63,743 nt of DNA, taken from assembly GCA_009783145.1 (NCBI GenBank), contig WRHR01000006.1, forward strand, positions 1-63,743. Reading direction: 5' to 3'. A program made the translations under genes and the position numbers. Source of the stretch: Alphaproteobacteria bacterium. GTDB taxonomy: Bacteria > Pseudomonadota > Alphaproteobacteria > Rs-D84. The notes beneath the pieces were generated by a model, which worked only from the letters and a program-made list of their open reading frames with translations, was not told the DNA's origin and did no database searches. The stretch's first letter is position 1. Each line of letters starts with the position of its first letter. Of the stretch, positions 54,471 to 62,710 are shown one piece after another.

Positions 54471-55679
54471 TTATTTAATCACTACTTTCAAAAAAGTCTT
54501 CTTTCCCTTTTGCAGCAGGATTGATTCAGCCGGCTTAACCATTGCTTTTGGATCGGTAATTTTTTCGCCCGAAACTATCAGCCCGCCCTGCTCTATGGCG
54601 CGGCGCACTTCGGATTTGCTAGGGAGCAGCCCGCTGGCCACGACAAAGTCGACGACGTTCATCTCGCCTTTCATTTTTAATTCCGCGCTGGGGATTGCGC
54701 CCGCGTTCGGGCCGCCGTTGAACAAAGCCATCGCCGCAGCGACCGCTTCCATCGCAAGTTCTTCGCCGTGAATCAATTTCGTGACCTCGTACGCCATGCG
54801 CTTCTTTGCCGCGACTATATCGGTCGCGCACATCGCCACGATTTCCGGCATCGGAATATCGGTGAAAAGCGACAGCAGCAGTCCCGTATTCTCGTCCGGC
54901 ATATTGTAGAAATACTGATAAAAATCAAACGGCGTGGTCTTTTCGCGCGCGACCCACAGCGTGCCCTTTTCCGTCTTGCCCATCTTTTGGCCGTCGACCG
55001 TCATCAGCAGAGGCGCCGTCAAACCCAATATATCCGGGACATTTTCGCCGATATGCATTTTGCGATAAAGCTCGGTCCCGGCGACTATGTTCCCCCATTG
55101 GTCGCTTCCGCCGATTTGCAGAGTGCACCCATGCGTTTCATTCAAATGCACGAAGTCATGCGCCTGCATCGGCATATATCCCATTTCCAGGAACGTGAGC
55201 CCGCCGGTTTCGCGTCGCTGTTTATATGCTTCCGCCGCAAGCATCGTATTAACGTTAAAGTGCACGCAAACCAGCCGCATGAAATCGACGTAAGTAAATT
55301 TATTCAGCCAATCGGCATTATCGGCAATCGTCGTTTCCGGCAGAACGAATCGCCGCGCAAGAGTCTTGACTTCCTCTATGTTATGCGCGATTTGTTCTTT
55401 GGAAAGCATTTGGCGCATGTCGGATTTTCCGGTCGGGTCGCCGATCATCGCGGTTGCCCCGCCGATGACCAGGATTCCGTTATGCCCCGCATCCTGCAAG
55501 TGCCGGAACATGCGCAGCGCGAAGAAGTGCCCGATATGCAGGCTGTCCGCCGTCGGGTCTATCCCCAGATAAAAAGTTATTTTCTTAGCGCCGTTCAGCG
55601 CGTTCTTTATTTGCTCCGGATGAGTCATATCTTTGACGAATCCGCGCTCTTGCAGCATGTCGAAAAGTTTCTGTGTCAT
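54471..55679 (-). CDS. tyrS: tyrosyl-tRNA synthetase
   Basis: Charges tRNA-Tyr. HIGH motif in SLHIGHFFALRM (about 43-52), tyrosine-binding LQIGGSDQWGNI and KMSKS-like KMGKTEKG (about 228-235), and a C-terminal S4 domain (SGLLPSKSEVRRAIEQGGLIVSGEKI). The start at 55679 follows AAAGGAAA. 402 residues, usual size. Nothing unusual. Confidence 0.97.
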   Translation of the reverse strand: MTQKLFDMLQERGFVKDMTHPEQIKNALNGAKKITFYLGIDPTADSLHIGHFFALRMFRHLQDAGHNGILVIGGATAMIGDPTGKSDMRQMLSKEQIAHNIEEVKTLARRFVLPETTIADNADWLNKFTYVDFMRLVCVHFNVNTMLAAEAYKQRRETGGLTFLEMGYMPMQAHDFVHLNETHGCTLQIGGSDQWGNIVAGTELYRKMHIGENVPDILGLTAPLLMTVDGQKMGKTEKGTLWVAREKTTPFDFYQYFYNMPDENTGLLLSLFTDIPMPEIVAMCATDIVAAKKRMAYEVTKLIHGEELAMEAVAAAMALFNGGPNAGAIPSAELKMKGEMNVVDFVVASGLLPSKSEVRRAIEQGGLIVSGEKITDPKAMVKPAESILLQKGKKTFLKVVIK

Positions 55680-55700
55680 TGTTATTTTCCTTTTATTCAA

Positions 55701-55886
55701 TCATAGCAAAAAATACTCATTTTGCATAATGATTTTATATTTTTATTCATGAAATTTATTTGCCCGTTCGGGCGTGCGAAGTTAGTACGGCCGGCGGCCG
55801 TAGTTGGAATAATAAAAGAATCCAAAGACTTTTGTCATATTGCCTACCTTATCACCTCGGCCCGCAAATTGTCAAGATAATATACA
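55701..55886. other. intergenic stretch after tyrS
   Basis: About 190 bp without an ORF. AT-rich, with a small GGCCGGCGGCC palindrome near 55789. No feature supported. Confidence 0.35.
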
Positions 55887-55914
55887 TTGACAAACCCGGA
55901 CGATGTGTAATAAT
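55887..55914 (+). promoter_or_regulatory. promoter with leaderless start
   Basis: TTGACA at 55887-55892 and a TAATAAT region at 55908-55914, followed 6 nt later by the ATG at 55921. Confidence 0.6.
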
Positions 55915-55920
55915 CGCACT

Positions 55921-56901
55921 ATGAATCCGGAAGATAAAAACTTAGCCGAAAAATTGCAGATGCGCGACCTGTCGCGCGCCATTGCCGAAATCGCGCGGCT
56001 TTTCGCGCCCCTGTGCATGCATTTCATAGATTGGATTATTGCCCGAAACCCCGGGTTGCCAGTACGGTTTATGCTCCGCGATGCGGAAACCTTCTTTTGC
56101 GCGGCGAAAACGCTGGCCGCCGTATCGCCCAAATATCAAGTCTGCGCCGACTGGACCGCGGATTATCTGACCTATAATATGATAGATAATATTCCGACGG
56201 AATATCTGAGAAAATACCTGTCTAAAAACTGGAATCAGTCATTAGTCCTGGCAGATATAGGATTCCAAGGCGGATTTGTCGATGTACTGCGGCGTTTTTT
56301 CCCAGACAATAATTATCAACCCCTGCTGTTCGCGTCCGAAAACCCGAACATTCCCGGCTTTCTGAATGGAATTGCCGAAATCAAGGGGACGGGTATTAAT
56401 TTTAAAAAATTCTTAATGAAGAAAAACTTCGTGACTTATCAAAGGGGAACTTCCGCGCTCGCCCTTTTGCTGGAACAATTCCCAAAGAAAGAACATTGCC
56501 CGCATACTCTCTATCACAGGGAGGCCGACGGAACACTGTACATAAAAAACGACTTCCATCAGTTCGTGCGATGCCCGGACGAATCGAAGCCCTACCTTTA
56601 TCTGCAGAATCCCGGTTTGCCGCAGATCGAGCCGGCGGATCCCGAATTGCATATCAGGCCGGGGAACAAATGGTCGCGCGCTCTGCATCATATATTCTTC
56701 GAAAGCTTGCGCGCTCAAGTGACGGAATATGCCTGCAATGCCGGATTGCCATCCGTCAAAGACGCGATTTTAAAACTTTACGACATAGCGCCCAGCATGT
56801 TCAGCATGCGTAATTTTCTGGTCCCGTTTTATGAGGACGGATTTGATAATTATGAAAAAGCCTATAAGAAAGACATCTCGCGGATATTAAAAATGAAATA
56901 A
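55921..56901 (+). CDS. HAD-like hypothetical protein (326 aa)
   Basis: The N-terminal part resembles the HAD-type domain seen in surface-polysaccharide proteins: RFMLRDAETFFCAAKTL (an RDxE variant of the LxRDG motif) and LVLADIGFQGGFVDVLRRFF (like the DiGwxGS motif of that group). No signal peptide or membrane segment. The C-terminal half is not recognised. The ATG at 55921 is chosen over 55903 because it lies at the expected transcript start. Function unproven. Confidence 0.65.
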   Translation: MNPEDKNLAEKLQMRDLSRAIAEIARLFAPLCMHFIDWIIARNPGLPVRFMLRDAETFFCAAKTLAAVSPKYQVCADWTADYLTYNMIDNIPTEYLRKYLSKNWNQSLVLADIGFQGGFVDVLRRFFPDNNYQPLLFASENPNIPGFLNGIAEIKGTGINFKKFLMKKNFVTYQRGTSALALLLEQFPKKEHCPHTLYHREADGTLYIKNDFHQFVRCPDESKPYLYLQNPGLPQIEPADPELHIRPGNKWSRALHHIFFESLRAQVTEYACNAGLPSVKDAILKLYDIAPSMFSMRNFLVPFYEDGFDNYEKAYKKDISRILKMK

Positions 56902-56924
56902 AAATCCCGCCTAAGCGAGATTAA

Positions 56925-57075
56925 AAAATCAAATCATTTTTCTATGTTGTGCCGACTGCGCGTGGTTTGGCGGGGGCGTAGTGTGTCAGTAATCAATTTA
57001 TATGAGGCAGATGCGCTGGGTTCGGAAACCCGGCGCGTACAAAGACGTACGCGAGGGTTTGCGAACACAAGCAGA
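56925..57075. repeat. element with AAATCATT...TTGTGCCGACTGCGCG and GTAC hairpin, copy 2
   Basis: Homologue of 53165-53270. It adds GGGTTCGGAAACCC and a CGCGTAC-loop-GTACGCG hairpin. It lies between the HAD-like gene and tsf, which converge here. Confidence 0.75.
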
Positions 57076-57091
57076 TGTCCATAGAAATTGA

Positions 57092-58033
57092 TTAGCCCAG
57101 CATTTTGGCCACTTCGTCGGCCAGATTGTCGTCGCGCTTTTGAAGCCCTTCACCCAGCAGATAATACGCAAAACCGGACAAGGTAACGCCTGCATCAGCC
57201 AAGACTTGTTTGACCGTTTTCGACGGATCCATGACGAACGGCTGCTCTTCCAGCACGCTTTCGCCATAGTATTTCTGAACGCGCCCGGCAATCATTTTTT
57301 CCGCAATCTGCTCCGGCTTTCCCGCCGTCGCGCCGGACTCGATAAAGATTTTCTTTTCACGTTCCACCGCCGCCGGATCCACGTCCGCAATCGTCATGAA
57401 CTCCGGCTTGTTCGCCGCGATATGCATGGCGATTTTCGGCCCGACTTCATCCGCGCCACCCTTCGCCAAGGCTTCGGGTGGCAGGCCCGCCACATCATTC
57501 AACGCAACAACAACACCAATCTGCCCCATTCCGAGCACCAGCGCGTTATGCACATAAGTATAAATATGCTCGCCGCCCACAGCCGAAATACGGCGGATAT
57601 TCATATTCTCGCCAATCGTCGCGATAAGATTTTTCACCTCATCGGACATCGCGTCATTTACTTTGGCGAAACATTTTTCGGCGCAATCGCAAGCGGTTTC
57701 GCACTTGCATCCGCATCCGCTGTAAACTTCAAGCGCTTTGGCCGCAACGTCCGCGACCAATTTTTGGAACTTGTCATTCTTCGCAACAAAGTCCGTTTCC
57801 ACATTCAATTCCACAACGCAGCCCATCCCGTCGCATTTGACGACCGTGACCAAACCGCTGGTCGCCGCGCGGCCTGATTTCGATGCGGCCTTTACTATGC
57901 CCTTTTGGCGCAGCCAGTCCGCCGCCGCCTGAACATCGCCGTCGTTTTCAACCAATGCTTTCTTGCAGTCCATCATTCCCGCGGATGTTTTCTCACGCAG
58001 TTCCTGAACCAGTTTTGCTGTAATTTCTGCCAT
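57092..58033 (-). CDS. tsf: elongation factor Ts with cysteine-rich insertion
   Basis: The nucleotide exchange factor of EF-Tu. The N-terminus (ITAKLVQELREKTSAGMMDCKKALVEN) and TDFVAKND are canonical. Two insertions stand out: residues ~106-121 read SGCGCKCETACDCAEKC, six cysteines in 15 residues, not part of ordinary EF-Ts; and residues ~183-193 read GLPPEALAKGG from a palindromic repeat (57456-57481). 313 residues. A hypothetical gene separates it from rpsB. Confidence 0.95.
   Translation of the reverse strand: MAEITAKLVQELREKTSAGMMDCKKALVENDGDVQAAADWLRQKGIVKAASKSGRAATSGLVTVVKCDGMGCVVELNVETDFVAKNDKFQKLVADVAAKALEVYSGCGCKCETACDCAEKCFAKVNDAMSDEVKNLIATIGENMNIRRISAVGGEHIYTYVHNALVLGMGQIGVVVALNDVAGLPPEALAKGGADEVGPKIAMHIAANKPEFMTIADVDPAAVEREKKIFIESGATAGKPEQIAEKMIAGRVQKYYGESVLEEQPFVMDPSKTVKQVLADAGVTLSGFAYYLLGEGLQKRDDNLADEVAKMLG
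57456..57481. repeat. in-frame palindrome in tsf
   Basis: Consensus copy with CCACCC/GGGTGG arms around GCCAAGGC; on the coding strand read as LPPEALAKGG. Confidence 0.92.
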
Positions 58034-58045
58034 TGTTTTCTCCTT

Positions 58046-58684
58046 TTATTTCTGTTTCTTTTTCGGTGCCAGCATAAACGGATTGACCGCATATTCCGGA
58101 ACAAATTTTCTTAATAGAGCATCGTTTTTCTTATCATCCCTCAAGAACTCCGCTATCGCCTGCATGGGCGTGCCGGAATAATTTTGACTGGGCGCGAACC
58201 TGCCGTTATGCATGCAGATATAAAGCTTCTTGCCCTCATCGCTTTCGGCGCAATAAACGTTTCCGGGTTCTTTCTGAAACGAAAACACATCCAGTCCGTT
58301 TATCGAGCCCTCATACTTCTCATCACAAATCGGCATGAAAAAGATTTTATCCAAATCGACGCGATCCCCCGGTTTCAAAGTCTTATCATTTAATGCCTTG
58401 ACCTCTGCAACTTGCTTGCTATCTTTTTCTGCCGCAGCCCTGATGTCCTTTATCATTTGTTCCTTGCCGACATAGTTTTTGCTGAACTTTCCATAGCTTG
58501 GCTTTGTCTTGTCCGTGTTGTTCACAAAACAAGACTTCACCGGAATCCGCGTCAATATTTCTCCGTCTTTCGTGGTGAATACTTCAAAAATGCTGAACCC
58601 CATATAAGTCTTCCCGAAGCTGACCCTTACTTGATTGGCGTTCGTTTTTTGGACTTTCCTGACCGGCGATGCTTCTCCTGACAT
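58046..58684 (-). CDS. hypothetical protein inserted between rpsB and tsf (212 aa)
   Basis: Not recognised. A soluble mixed alpha/beta protein: VRVSFGKTYMGFSIFEVFTT at the start, KPGDRVDLDKIFFMPICDEK in the middle and a Lys-rich end. No signal peptide or membrane segment. It stands on the same strand between rpsB (44 nt upstream) and tsf (12 nt downstream), so it is probably part of their operon. That position is normally empty, which makes its role worth testing. Confidence 0.8.
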   Translation of the reverse strand: MSGEASPVRKVQKTNANQVRVSFGKTYMGFSIFEVFTTKDGEILTRIPVKSCFVNNTDKTKPSYGKFSKNYVGKEQMIKDIRAAAEKDSKQVAEVKALNDKTLKPGDRVDLDKIFFMPICDEKYEGSINGLDVFSFQKEPGNVYCAESDEGKKLYICMHNGRFAPSQNYSGTPMQAIAEFLRDDKKNDALLRKFVPEYAVNPFMLAPKKKQK

Positions 58685-58728
58685 TTTCTATGCCTTGTAT
58701 TTTGTATCTCTCGCTTCGCCCTCTTGTA

Positions 58729-59589
58729 TTATTCGGCGCCTTCTATCTTCTCGGCCAGTTTTTCGCGGCGGATTTCGCGAGCCTCGGACGTTCTGGATTT
58801 CTGCTTCAGCTCTTTTTCCTTTGCGGCTTCCTCTATTTTTTCGCCGTCGTCCGGCATCATTTCGCTGGATACAACTTTCTTGCCTTGCGCGCCGCCCAAG
58901 CGTTTTTCAATTCCCGACAGAATAGAATCCACGAACAAGTCGCAATACAATTGAATCGCGCGGGATGCGTCGTCGTTGCCCGGTATCGGATAGTCCGCCA
59001 GTTCCGGATTGGCATTGGTATCCGCGATCGCGATCGTCGGGATATCCAGATTGCGAGCCTCCAGCACCGCGTTCATTTCGCGCGGGATGTCGATTATGAC
59101 GACCGCCTGGGGCGTTCCGTGCATATCAAGAATTCCGCCGAATATATCGCGCAGCTTGGTCGCGTCTTTCTGCATCAAGCCGATTTCTTTCTTGGTCAGG
59201 CCCAGCTTTTCCGCGTTCTCGATGTCGGCTTCCATTTTCTTCAAGCGCCGTATAGACTGCGAAACCGTAGTCCAGTTGGTCATCATTCCGCCCAGCCACC
59301 GGTTGTTCACATAGAACTGGCCGCAGCGTTCGGCGGCGTCCTTTACGATATCCTTGGCCTGATGCTTGGTCGCGACGAACAGGACTTTCCCGCCCGCGGC
59401 GGTAATCTTTTCCAACGCGTCCAGCGCCCGATACAACAGCGGCGCGGTCTTGTTAAGATTGATGATGTGAATTTTGTCTTTGACGCCGTAAACATAAGCG
59501 CCCATAAGGGGATTCCAGCGGCGGGTATGATGCCCGAAATGAACGCCGGCTTCCATGAGTTGCTTCATGGTAAATTGTGGCAGTGCCAT
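58729..59589 (-). CDS. rpsB: ribosomal protein S2
   Basis: A small-subunit ribosomal protein. LPQFTMKQLMEAGVHFGHHTRRWNP and NNRWLGGMMTNW are invariant S2 motifs, and the C-terminal half has IADTNANPELADYPIPGNDDA. A charged tail (~40 residues beyond the core) is longer than in E. coli. 286 residues. It is led by a strong promoter and a ~150-nt leader. Confidence 0.98.
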   Translation of the reverse strand: MALPQFTMKQLMEAGVHFGHHTRRWNPLMGAYVYGVKDKIHIINLNKTAPLLYRALDALEKITAAGGKVLFVATKHQAKDIVKDAAERCGQFYVNNRWLGGMMTNWTTVSQSIRRLKKMEADIENAEKLGLTKKEIGLMQKDATKLRDIFGGILDMHGTPQAVVIIDIPREMNAVLEARNLDIPTIAIADTNANPELADYPIPGNDDASRAIQLYCDLFVDSILSGIEKRLGGAQGKKVVSSEMMPDDGEKIEEAAKEKELKQKSRTSEAREIRREKLAEKIEGAE

Positions 59590-59743
59590 AGTTTGCTCCT
59601 TTGCCGCAAACAGAGACTAGCGATTAAAGACTAGAATTTGTGTGCGTTTCTGTTAATCCTCGCTATTCTCCATCAGACCCCGCGGGGACAGAAACTTGAA
59701 AAATAGCTGTGTTGTTCGCGAGGCCCCGGCCGCGCGTAGCCCG
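59590..59743 (-). promoter_or_regulatory. leader of the rpsB operon
   Basis: About 150 nt between the promoter and AAAGGAG. It contains GACCCCGCGGGGACAG and a TAGTCTTTAATCGCTAGTCTC heptamer-like pair near the start codon. Ribosomal leaders often bind their own product, but no known rpsB leader motif was recognised. Confidence 0.4.
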
Positions 59744-59772
59744 AGTATAGAAGATTTTATTTCCAAATGCAA
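59744..59772 (-). promoter_or_regulatory. promoter of rpsB
   Basis: TTGCAT (59772-59767), 17 bp, TATACT (59749-59744) on the minus strand. Confidence 0.8.
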
Positions 59773-59780
59773 GCTTTGAT

Positions 59781-61559
59781 TTAAATCTGCCCCGGCTCTT
59801 CCGTTTCGACTTCGGGCTGATGTATTTCCACGTCGCGGGTCATCGCAAAGAATTTCTCCGCGCGGCGCTGCGGCAGCTCAGCCGCAGGAATTTCTTGCAG
59901 CTCTTTCACGTTCTTTACGACCGCAGATGCAATCAATTCCATCGTCGTCTGCCAATCGGTATGCGCGCCGCGGCTGGGCTCTTTTATAATCTCGTCGATC
60001 GCGCCGACGGCCGCAAGGTCTTTTGCCGTCAGCTTCATAGCCGTTGCCGCTTCTTCTTTGAACTTGTTATCTCTCCAAAGAATCGTTGCGCAAGATTCCG
60101 GCGCGATGACCGAATAAATCGCGTTCTCCATCATCAGAACCCGGTCGCCGGTCGCGATCGCAATCGCGCCTCCGCTGCCGCCTTCGCCGACATTTACCGC
60201 AACGAACGGAGTCGCGAGTCTCAGGCCCGTTTCGATCGTGGCGGCGACGGCTTGGGATTGGCCGCGCTCTTCCCCTTCCCTGCCCGCGAACGCTCCGGAT
60301 GTATCGAACAGCGAAATCAGCGGCAAGGTGAATTTTTCCGCCAAACGCATCAAGCGCTGGGCCTTGCGGTATCCTTCCGGGGTGGCCATTCCAAAGCGGT
60401 ATTTCTGGCGCGTCGCGATATCGCGGCCTTTTTCCTGACCTATGATGACTGATGGAATTCCGCGAAAATATCCGATTCCTCCCTGCATCGCCGGGTCTTC
60501 GCCGAACAGCCTGTCGCCCGCCAAAGGCGTCCAATCCGCAACCAGCACGCGGATATAATCCAAAAAGTGCGGACGGTTTTCGTTGCGCGCCAGCAAGACT
60601 TTTTCATAAGCCTCTGCCTTTGCCGCCGCGGCCGTTTTCGTTTTCGTTTTGCTTTTCGTCGTGTGGATAAGCGCCTTTGGGGTATCCGCGGAAATCGGCG
60701 CGGGCTCGGCCGTCGGCCGCCGGGTCAAGACTTTTAATATCTTCTCCAGATTAGCTTTCATCTCGCCGCGCCCCGACACCATATCCACCATGCCATGGTC
60801 GTACATATAGTCCGCAGTCTGGAAATTCGAGGGCAATTTCTCGCGCATATTCTGCTCGATAACGCGCCGGCCCGCAAAGCCGATCCGCGCGCCTTTTTCC
60901 GCGATATGAATATCCCCAAGCATCGCAAACGACGCCGTGACGCCGCCGAATGTCGGATCCGCAAGAATTACTATATAAGGAATTTTTGCCGCATGCAGCT
61001 TATTCACCGCCGCGGTCGTGCGCGCCATCTGCATCAGCGACAAGATATTTTCCTGCATGCGCGCGCCGCCACTGGTGGTTATCATAATATACGGCTGCTT
61101 TTTTTCTATGGAGTGCTCTATGCTCGCGATGATTCCGTCGCCCACAGAGCGCCCCATGGACCCCAGCATAAAGTCCGGATTCAATACCGCGATTGTGACC
61201 GGAATTCCGCCGACTTTACCAATTGCCGCGCCCAGCGCATCGGGGCGGCCCGTATCTTCGCGCGCTTCGGCCAAGCGTTCCTTGTACGGCATCCGGTCGC
61301 AGAAGTTCAAAGGATCGTCGGACGCGACGGGCAGCTCTATGCGCTCCCACGCGTTGTCGTCGAACAGCAGGTCGAAACGTTGTTTCGGCGTCATCGAGAA
61401 AGCATGCCCGCATTTCGGGCAAATATAAAGGTTGGTCTTATAGTCTTTATAATAGACCAGCTTGCCGCAGGCTTCGCATTTTATCCACATCAGTTTTTTG
61501 ACGCGCTCGTACTTTTCACGCTTGTGGCTTTTGATGCCGGGCGCTTTGAGTTTCCACAT
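59781..61559 (-). CDS. accDA: fused acetyl-CoA carboxylase carboxyltransferase (beta + alpha)
   Basis: Transfers carboxyl from biotin to acetyl-CoA, the first step of fatty acid synthesis. Usually two proteins, AccD and AccA; here one chain of 592 residues. The beta part has the zinc finger (Cys 28, 31, 47, 50: CEACGK...CPKCGH) and TTSGGARMQEN, FGGVTASFAM. A repeat-like Lys/Thr/Ala linker (KSKTKTKTAAAAKAEA) follows, then the alpha part with RVLVADWTPLAGDRLFGEDPA, FDTSGAFAGREGEERGQ and VGEGGSGGAIAIA. The ATG at 61559 starts 2 nt after the IHF/HU gene. Confidence 0.95.
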   Translation of the reverse strand: MWKLKAPGIKSHKREKYERVKKLMWIKCEACGKLVYYKDYKTNLYICPKCGHAFSMTPKQRFDLLFDDNAWERIELPVASDDPLNFCDRMPYKERLAEAREDTGRPDALGAAIGKVGGIPVTIAVLNPDFMLGSMGRSVGDGIIASIEHSIEKKQPYIMITTSGGARMQENILSLMQMARTTAAVNKLHAAKIPYIVILADPTFGGVTASFAMLGDIHIAEKGARIGFAGRRVIEQNMREKLPSNFQTADYMYDHGMVDMVSGRGEMKANLEKILKVLTRRPTAEPAPISADTPKALIHTTKSKTKTKTAAAAKAEAYEKVLLARNENRPHFLDYIRVLVADWTPLAGDRLFGEDPAMQGGIGYFRGIPSVIIGQEKGRDIATRQKYRFGMATPEGYRKAQRLMRLAEKFTLPLISLFDTSGAFAGREGEERGQSQAVAATIETGLRLATPFVAVNVGEGGSGGAIAIATGDRVLMMENAIYSVIAPESCATILWRDNKFKEEAATAMKLTAKDLAAVGAIDEIIKEPSRGAHTDWQTTMELIASAVVKNVKELQEIPAAELPQRRAEKFFAMTRDVEIHQPEVETEEPGQI

Positions 61560-61561
61560 AA

Positions 61562-61846
61562 TCAATCTCCACCGTTCATTTTTTTTATCAGCTCTCTGCT
61601 GGGTCGAAACAGGACCGAACGCCGCGCAGGCAGGCGCATTTTGGCGCCGGTGCGCGGGTTGACGGTGGCCTTGGCCGCATGGACGCGCGTTTGAAAAGTG
61701 CCGAAACCGCGAATTTCAACGCGGTCGCCAGCGTGTGCGGCGTCACACAGGCGCTTGGAAACACAATCCACCATCGCGGCGGCATCCGCCGAGGAAAGGC
61801 GCCCGAACTTAACCTGCACTGAACGAACAATATCGGAACGTTTCAT
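61562..61846 (-). CDS. IHF/HU-family DNA-bending protein
   Basis: 94 residues: KRSDIVRSVQVKFGRLSSAD, VEIRGFGTFQTRVHAAKATVNPRTGAKMRLPARRSVLFRPSRELI. The GFGTF and NPRTG motifs mark the family, and the Arg-rich region fits the IHF beta subunit better than HU. GAGGA precedes the ATG. It is followed immediately by accDA, an unusual pairing. Confidence 0.9.
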   Translation of the reverse strand: MKRSDIVRSVQVKFGRLSSADAAAMVDCVSKRLCDAAHAGDRVEIRGFGTFQTRVHAAKATVNPRTGAKMRLPARRSVLFRPSRELIKKMNGGD

Positions 61847-62047
61847 GATAAATCCTCGTATTTATCCAATTACAACAACATCTCCTCCGCAGCTTACAAG
61901 AATACCTGACCAAAATCAAGCTTTCAGGGACCAAACAGGAATAAACCGTATTTTTGTGACTTTTGCGCCAAGAACCGCCAAAAAACAGGCTATGCGGCTT
62001 GATTTTAGGAATATTTGCTCTAAAATGACAAAATATGAGGTTGTACC
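61847..62047. other. divergent intergenic region
   Basis: Upstream of both the IHF/HU gene (minus) and the 87-aa gene (plus). AT-rich, no clear operator seen. Confidence 0.35.
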
Positions 62048-62311
62048 ATGACAAGATTCTTGAATGATAAAACTGGAAATTTCGGCATAAACAATGCGGA
62101 GACAGAGGCGTTATTCGCTTTCTTGCGGACAAAGTTTGATACCCGGGTTCACAGCCAAATATTGAAAAAAATCGAAATTATGGGGAAAAACGACAAAGAT
62201 TATGGGCTGTTGGAGATTTCTGATAATATAATCTCGTCCACATTCATATCTCAGAAAGGCGGAGGCGTAAAGCTTCATGTAGGATATAAAAAAGAAAATA
62301 GATTCAGATAA
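62048..62311 (+). CDS. hypothetical protein (87 aa)
   Basis: Not recognised. A soluble protein: TEALFAFLRTKFDTRVHSQI, LKKIEIMGKNDKDYGLLEIS, then ISSTFISQKGGGVKLHVGYK. Balanced composition supports a real gene, but the ribosome binding site is weak (GAGG 12 nt upstream). Confidence 0.55.
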   Translation: MTRFLNDKTGNFGINNAETEALFAFLRTKFDTRVHSQILKKIEIMGKNDKDYGLLEISDNIISSTFISQKGGGVKLHVGYKKENRFR

Positions 62312-62518
62312 AATAAAAAAGGTGGCCGATTAAATAATTCAACTATGGATTTTTCGCGGCGCTGTTATGAAAACGATCATTTAGCATCTCAATTAATTCA
62401 ACCCACAATAATTATCAAAAAACTCTTGAAAAGATTCCTATATTATTTTAGAGTAAAGGCCAAAGACATCCGAAATAACGAGATGGAAATGACCGCAAAT
62501 ATATTCAAACCCGCAGAA

Positions 62519-62572
<54 letters not shown>

Positions 62573-62617
62573 CCCTGCTTGGCAGATTTTTCGCCAGGGC
62601 CGCGATAGCTTCATAAA

Positions 62618-62650
62618 TGCCGTCTGAACCGATATGGTTCGGCGGCGTTT
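62618..62650 (+). terminator. hairpin in the leader of the surface protein gene
   Basis: GCCGTCTGAACC and GGTTCGGCGGC pair around a GATAT loop, followed by GTTTTGCTTT. Possible attenuator between the AG tract and the gene. Confidence 0.5.
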
Positions 62651-62710
62651 TGCTTTGCGGTCAGAAATTTTAACAACCAACCAAACTAACAAACCAAAAG
62701 GAAGAAAAAA

